This document shows positions 8,501 through 10,282 of a stretch of DNA of 10,282 bases, in pieces (the stretch's first letter is position 1; every line of letters starts with the position of its first letter). The stretch is from Smittium culicis. Its lineage: Eukaryota > Kickxellomycota > Harpellomycetes > Harpellales > Legeriomycetaceae. Both the position numbers and the translations under genes were made by a program. The stretch spans positions 1 to 10,282 of the forward strand of contig LSSN01003251.1 of the NCBI GenBank assembly GCA_001970855.1. The letters are read 5' to 3'. The notes under the pieces are model-generated. The model did no database searches, was not told where the DNA came from, and saw nothing but the letters and a program-made list of their open reading frames with translations.

Positions 8501-9430
8501 GCAACAGCCAAGAACCAAACGGAGCAACATCCGGGTTTAACGGAGGTGATATCAACTCTACCAATAACTTCGATTCCCAAAACACATACAACAGCAATAT
8601 CAGCAGTAGCAGCCCTACATCTCAAACTAAAAACGACGTATTGATATCAGATAAGCCACAAGCGTTAAGCAGCATGTTCAATCAAAATCAACTTGAGAAT
8701 TCCAGACACGATCTGTCTTCGAATGCTACTGAGGTCAATAGAAATTTAGATAGTTATGGCAGCAGCGGACATACTTCTAGCGCTAGCAACCAGCAAGCAA
8801 CAGCGTTGTATGACTACTCGAGTAATGATAGCGTTGAATTGAATATCAAAGCAGGAGATACATTAACCATTATTGACCCCGACGGTAAGAAATTCTCACC
8901 TCTTATTTTTACTTTATAAGTCTTTTATAACCATTCTATGGTTAAAAAAAAAAAAGAGAATTTTTATTTTTTCTATCGCGGTTTTATCAGTCGAAACCGG
9001 CAATTAATATGCTATTTACATACTCGTATCTAAAGTTTATATATTCTAATTTTGCTTTTGCTGTTGAAAAATGAAAAAATAAAAAGATGGTAGCGGGTGG
9101 GTATTCGCAAGAACCGAGAAGGGAAAAGAGGGGCACGTTCCAGCAAGTTATCTGGAATTTTCGGGAGCAGCAGCAAGAATGCCGCAGATGAACCTCTCGC
9201 AACTGTCAGCGCATCTCGAGATGCCAGCAGCATCCGGGCCTAGATCGGGACCACCCGCGGCAGAATCGGCGACGGCAGTGGCGAGGTACGATTTTGAGGC
9301 GCGCAACAGCGAGGAACTGAGCTTCAAGGAGGGCGATTTGATCGTCGGCGTTGAGGAAACTGAGTCGCCCGATTGGCTTTTCGGCAGGATCGGATCATTA
9401 TGCGGCCGATTCCCGCGGAATTACACATAA
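5541..9430 (+). CDS. BZZ1: BZZ1-like F-BAR/C1/SH3/SH3 endocytic protein
   Basis: Twelve exons encode 750 aa: 5541-5564, 5684-5882, 6077-6291, 6426-6488, 6601-6687, 6878-7006, 7116-7355, 7512-7664, 7812-7905, 8026-8247, 8402-8884 and 9087-9430. Residues 1-290 form the F-BAR membrane-bending coiled coil, with AQIEKEYGKKLSELGKK near 32-48 and KNEYIIS near 212. Coiled-coil-like sequence continues to about 400. A complete C1 zinc finger spans 409-458. A Ser/Asn-rich linker (about 480-606) leads to SH3 domains at 608-661 and 699-750. In yeasts Bzz1 binds Las17/WASP at endocytic patches and stimulates Arp2/3 actin assembly; C1 domains bind membrane lipids. The order F-BAR, C1, SH3, SH3 is that of fungal Bzz1, and the stretch joining coil and C1 (QAIGDVVL) also fits. 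It is longer than the roughly 630 aa of budding yeast Bzz1, mostly in linkers. The protein stops right at the end of the last SH3 fold. All joins keep frame; the last intron uses AAG. Confidence 0.93.
5565..5683 (+). other. BZZ1 intron 1, after an 8-codon first exon
   Basis: This 119-nt phase-0 intron has donor GTAATT and acceptor TAG. The second exon has an in-frame TAG as its acceptor and no internal ATG before the conserved F-BAR residues, so the start codon must come from upstream. The ATG at 5541, in an A-rich context, gives MESAYGIN and joins in frame. Confidence 0.75.
5883..8401 (+). other. BZZ1 introns 2-10
   Basis: Nine introns: 5883-6076 (donor GTACTT), 6292-6425 (GTTTGC), 6489-6600 (GTAATC), 6688-6877 (GTATTT), 7007-7115 (GTAATA), 7356-7511 (GTAAAC), 7665-7811 (GTATGA), 7906-8025 (GTAATT) and 8248-8401 (GTAAGT). 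All end in TAG except the one ending at 7115, which ends in CAG. Lengths are 109-194 nt. Introns 3-8 are phase 0; introns 2, 9 and 10 are phase 1. They are T/C-rich, and intron 3 has a run of 10 C at 6350-6359. Each join was chosen because it keeps the frame open and preserves coiled-coil or C1 sequence. Confidence 0.85.
8026..8247 (+). other. BZZ1 exon 10: complete C1 zinc-finger domain
   Basis: This 222-nt exon, phase 1 at both ends, contains the whole C1 domain. The pattern H-x12-C-x2-C-x13-C-x2-C-x4-H-x2-C-x7-C is complete, with zinc ligands His409, Cys422, Cys425, Cys439, Cys442, His447, Cys450 and Cys458. The conserved PT-x-C and WG (430-431) signatures are also present. In protein kinase C relatives this fold binds diacylglycerol or acidic membrane lipids; whether this one binds diacylglycerol cannot be told from sequence alone. 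Confidence 0.93.
8806..9160 (+). other. BZZ1 first SH3 domain (split by intron 11)
   Basis: Residues about 608-661 form an SH3 domain: ALYDY near the start (610-614), the acidic RT-loop region ending in AGDTLTIID, then DGSGWVFAR with Trp641, and finally GHVPASYLEF. Intron 11 cuts it between Asp636 and Gly638. Its likely partners are proline-rich regions of WASP/Las17-type proteins, by analogy with yeast Bzz1. Confidence 0.9.
8885..9086 (+). other. BZZ1 intron 11 with AAG acceptor
   Basis: This 202-nt phase-1 intron has donor GTAAGA. The exon that follows must begin between an in-frame TAA at 9078-9083 and the GAT codon, and the only AG available there is in AAAAAG ending at 9086. The acceptor is therefore AAG, unlike all other introns here. 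A possible branch site TTCTAAT lies near 9044-9050. The join gives Asp637 and rebuilds a normal SH3 core. Confidence 0.75.
9275..9427 (+). other. BZZ1 second SH3 domain
   Basis: Residues 699-750 form the C-terminal SH3 domain: ARYDF in place of ALYDY, then EELSFKEGDLI, DWLFGRI with Trp733, and the closing FPRNY. The usual second Trp after DW is Leu, a common variant. The protein ends one residue after the NY of the fold, so no C-terminal tail exists. This stretch is much richer in GC than the upstream exons. Confidence 0.93.
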
Positions 9431-10282
9431 AATATTGTATATGCGAGCAGCGGTTTTTTAATATATCGTGAGACGAATATATGGATATAGAGCCTCTTTT
9501 TTTTTTTAATTTTTTTATTATTATTATTTTCCTATGCATCTGCTTCCTCTTTATATAGAGTATCCTATCTTTTTCTTAACTCACACCAAATTTACAACCC
9601 TCATTAATACATAAACATATCCGATGATAGGGTATGATAAAGTCCAACTCGCTCCTCTACGCTTTATCTCCTTTAGTTTCTTTAATTCTTTTTAACGGTC
9701 ACTTTAATCGATTACTTTATTAGTTTATTTTTACTTTGTGGGAATATTTATTTAGTAATTCGAGTTATTTTCCCCTTTCTTTTGGCGCATTAGACGTTAA
9801 AGCCAATGTGGCTCTTAAATTTTTTACTTGGTTTAGTTTAGTTAAGAATTTGTTACTATAAATTTTGTCCCAGCAACTTGGAGCAAAATAAAAGTTAAAA
9901 ACAAAAAAACAAAAACGATAATGGTCAATCTTATAAAACTGGAGGAAATAGTTTAATTTACTAGTAAGAATGTTGACTTATCATTAATCTCAAGAAGGTA
10001 GTGTAATTTGCTAATTAAAAAAAAAGTGGTTTGAAGTATTTTGAATAAAGTATAAGTATAAAAACAAATTATGGTTAAAAGTATGGCTGTAAAAACAAAA
10101 AAAGGAAGAGCGAAGGGCAATAAAAGCAGCATGAAGAGAGAGAAATAGCGATGTAACAGCGATTATTGAAGGATAAAGTTGAATTCGGTGTTGGAGTCTG
10201 ATTTGTTTACTATCCAAAGCATAAATGAGCTGATAGATGGAAAAAAATTATTGAAAGTAAATGAAAAGAATGTTAGTAAATA
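9431..10282. other. BZZ1 3' flank, no supported gene
   Basis: No convincing gene lies here. The first 400 bases are AT-rich and should carry the BZZ1 3' UTR; AATAAA occurs at 9887-9892, 457 bases after the stop. From about 10010 to the right edge the + strand is purine-rich (48 of 60 bases in 10081-10140), the mirror of the pyrimidine-rich flanks of the three + strand genes. It could be the untranslated end or an intron of a - strand gene beyond the window. An open - strand frame at 10011-10217 has no recognisable content. Confidence 0.5.

Noticed and set aside
8425..8625. 66-codon - strand frame
   Set aside because: It is antisense to the Ser/Asn-rich linker of BZZ1, whose codons rarely give stops on the opposite strand.
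8987..9233. Two overlapping - strand frames
   Set aside because: They straddle intron 11 and the first SH3 domain of BZZ1 and show no conserved content.
9087..9430. Horizontal transfer or domain capture of the GC-rich last BZZ1 exon
   Set aside because: ERG3 shows a similar GC rise in its last exon, and the SH3 halves on either side of the intron fit together as one normal fold.
9636..9668. Inverted repeat GATAAAG/CTTTATC with a 19-base loop in the BZZ1 3' flank
   Set aside because: Seven AT-rich pairs with a long loop are expected by chance and there is no supporting terminator context in a eukaryote.
10011..10217. 68-codon - strand frame at the right edge
   Set aside because: Phe/Leu-rich with no recognisable motif; its length is unremarkable in purine-skewed DNA with few stops on the other strand.
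1..10282. Transposons, CRISPR arrays, tRNA or rRNA genes, or a novel multi-gene system
   Set aside because: I saw no transposase or reverse transcriptase motifs, terminal repeats, spaced repeats or tRNA arms; the three genes belong to unrelated housekeeping pathways.

Overview
This window is ordinary eukaryotic nuclear DNA, most likely fungal. Three protein genes lie in tandem on the + strand, all interrupted by short spliceosomal introns (109-202 nt) that mostly end in TAG. The noncoding DNA is AT-rich, with long poly-A/T runs and pyrimidine-rich tracts on the coding strand. The protein set points to fungi: an ERG3-type sterol C-5 desaturase and a BZZ1-type F-BAR/C1/SH3/SH3 protein. The exact lineage cannot be fixed. 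Twelve exons in one gene argue against an intron-poor budding yeast; an intron-rich, AT-rich ascomycete or an early-diverging fungus (for example Kickxellomycotina) is possible, at low confidence.

Layout. 1-1563: no supported gene; it holds a cluster of CCAAT/ATTGG pentamers (644-1072), three AP-1-like heptamers and a purine-rich tract, then the pyrimidine-rich leader of the first gene. 1564-2549: two-exon gene for mitochondrial ribosomal small-subunit protein mS38 (COX24/QRI5). 2550-3330: intergenic, with a poly-A signal candidate and a TATA box. 3331-4327: two-exon gene for ERG3, 294 aa with all three histidine boxes. 4328-5540: intergenic, with C-homopolymers and a 7-bp tandem repeat forming a textbook G-quadruplex motif on the - strand. 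5541-9430: twelve-exon gene for a 750-aa BZZ1-like protein. 9431-10282: no supported gene; the right end is strongly purine-rich on the + strand.

The three genes act in different processes (mitochondrial translation, ergosterol synthesis, endocytic actin assembly), and nothing suggests they form one system. I found no mobile element, CRISPR array, tRNA, rRNA or novel defence-like system. The points worth a second look concern gene structure and noncoding DNA: an AAG acceptor on the last BZZ1 intron, a frame-preserving exon that holds exactly the C1 zinc finger, the G-quadruplex repeat and the CCAAT cluster. All exon joins were worked out by hand from reading frame, splice signals and family resemblance, without transcript data.
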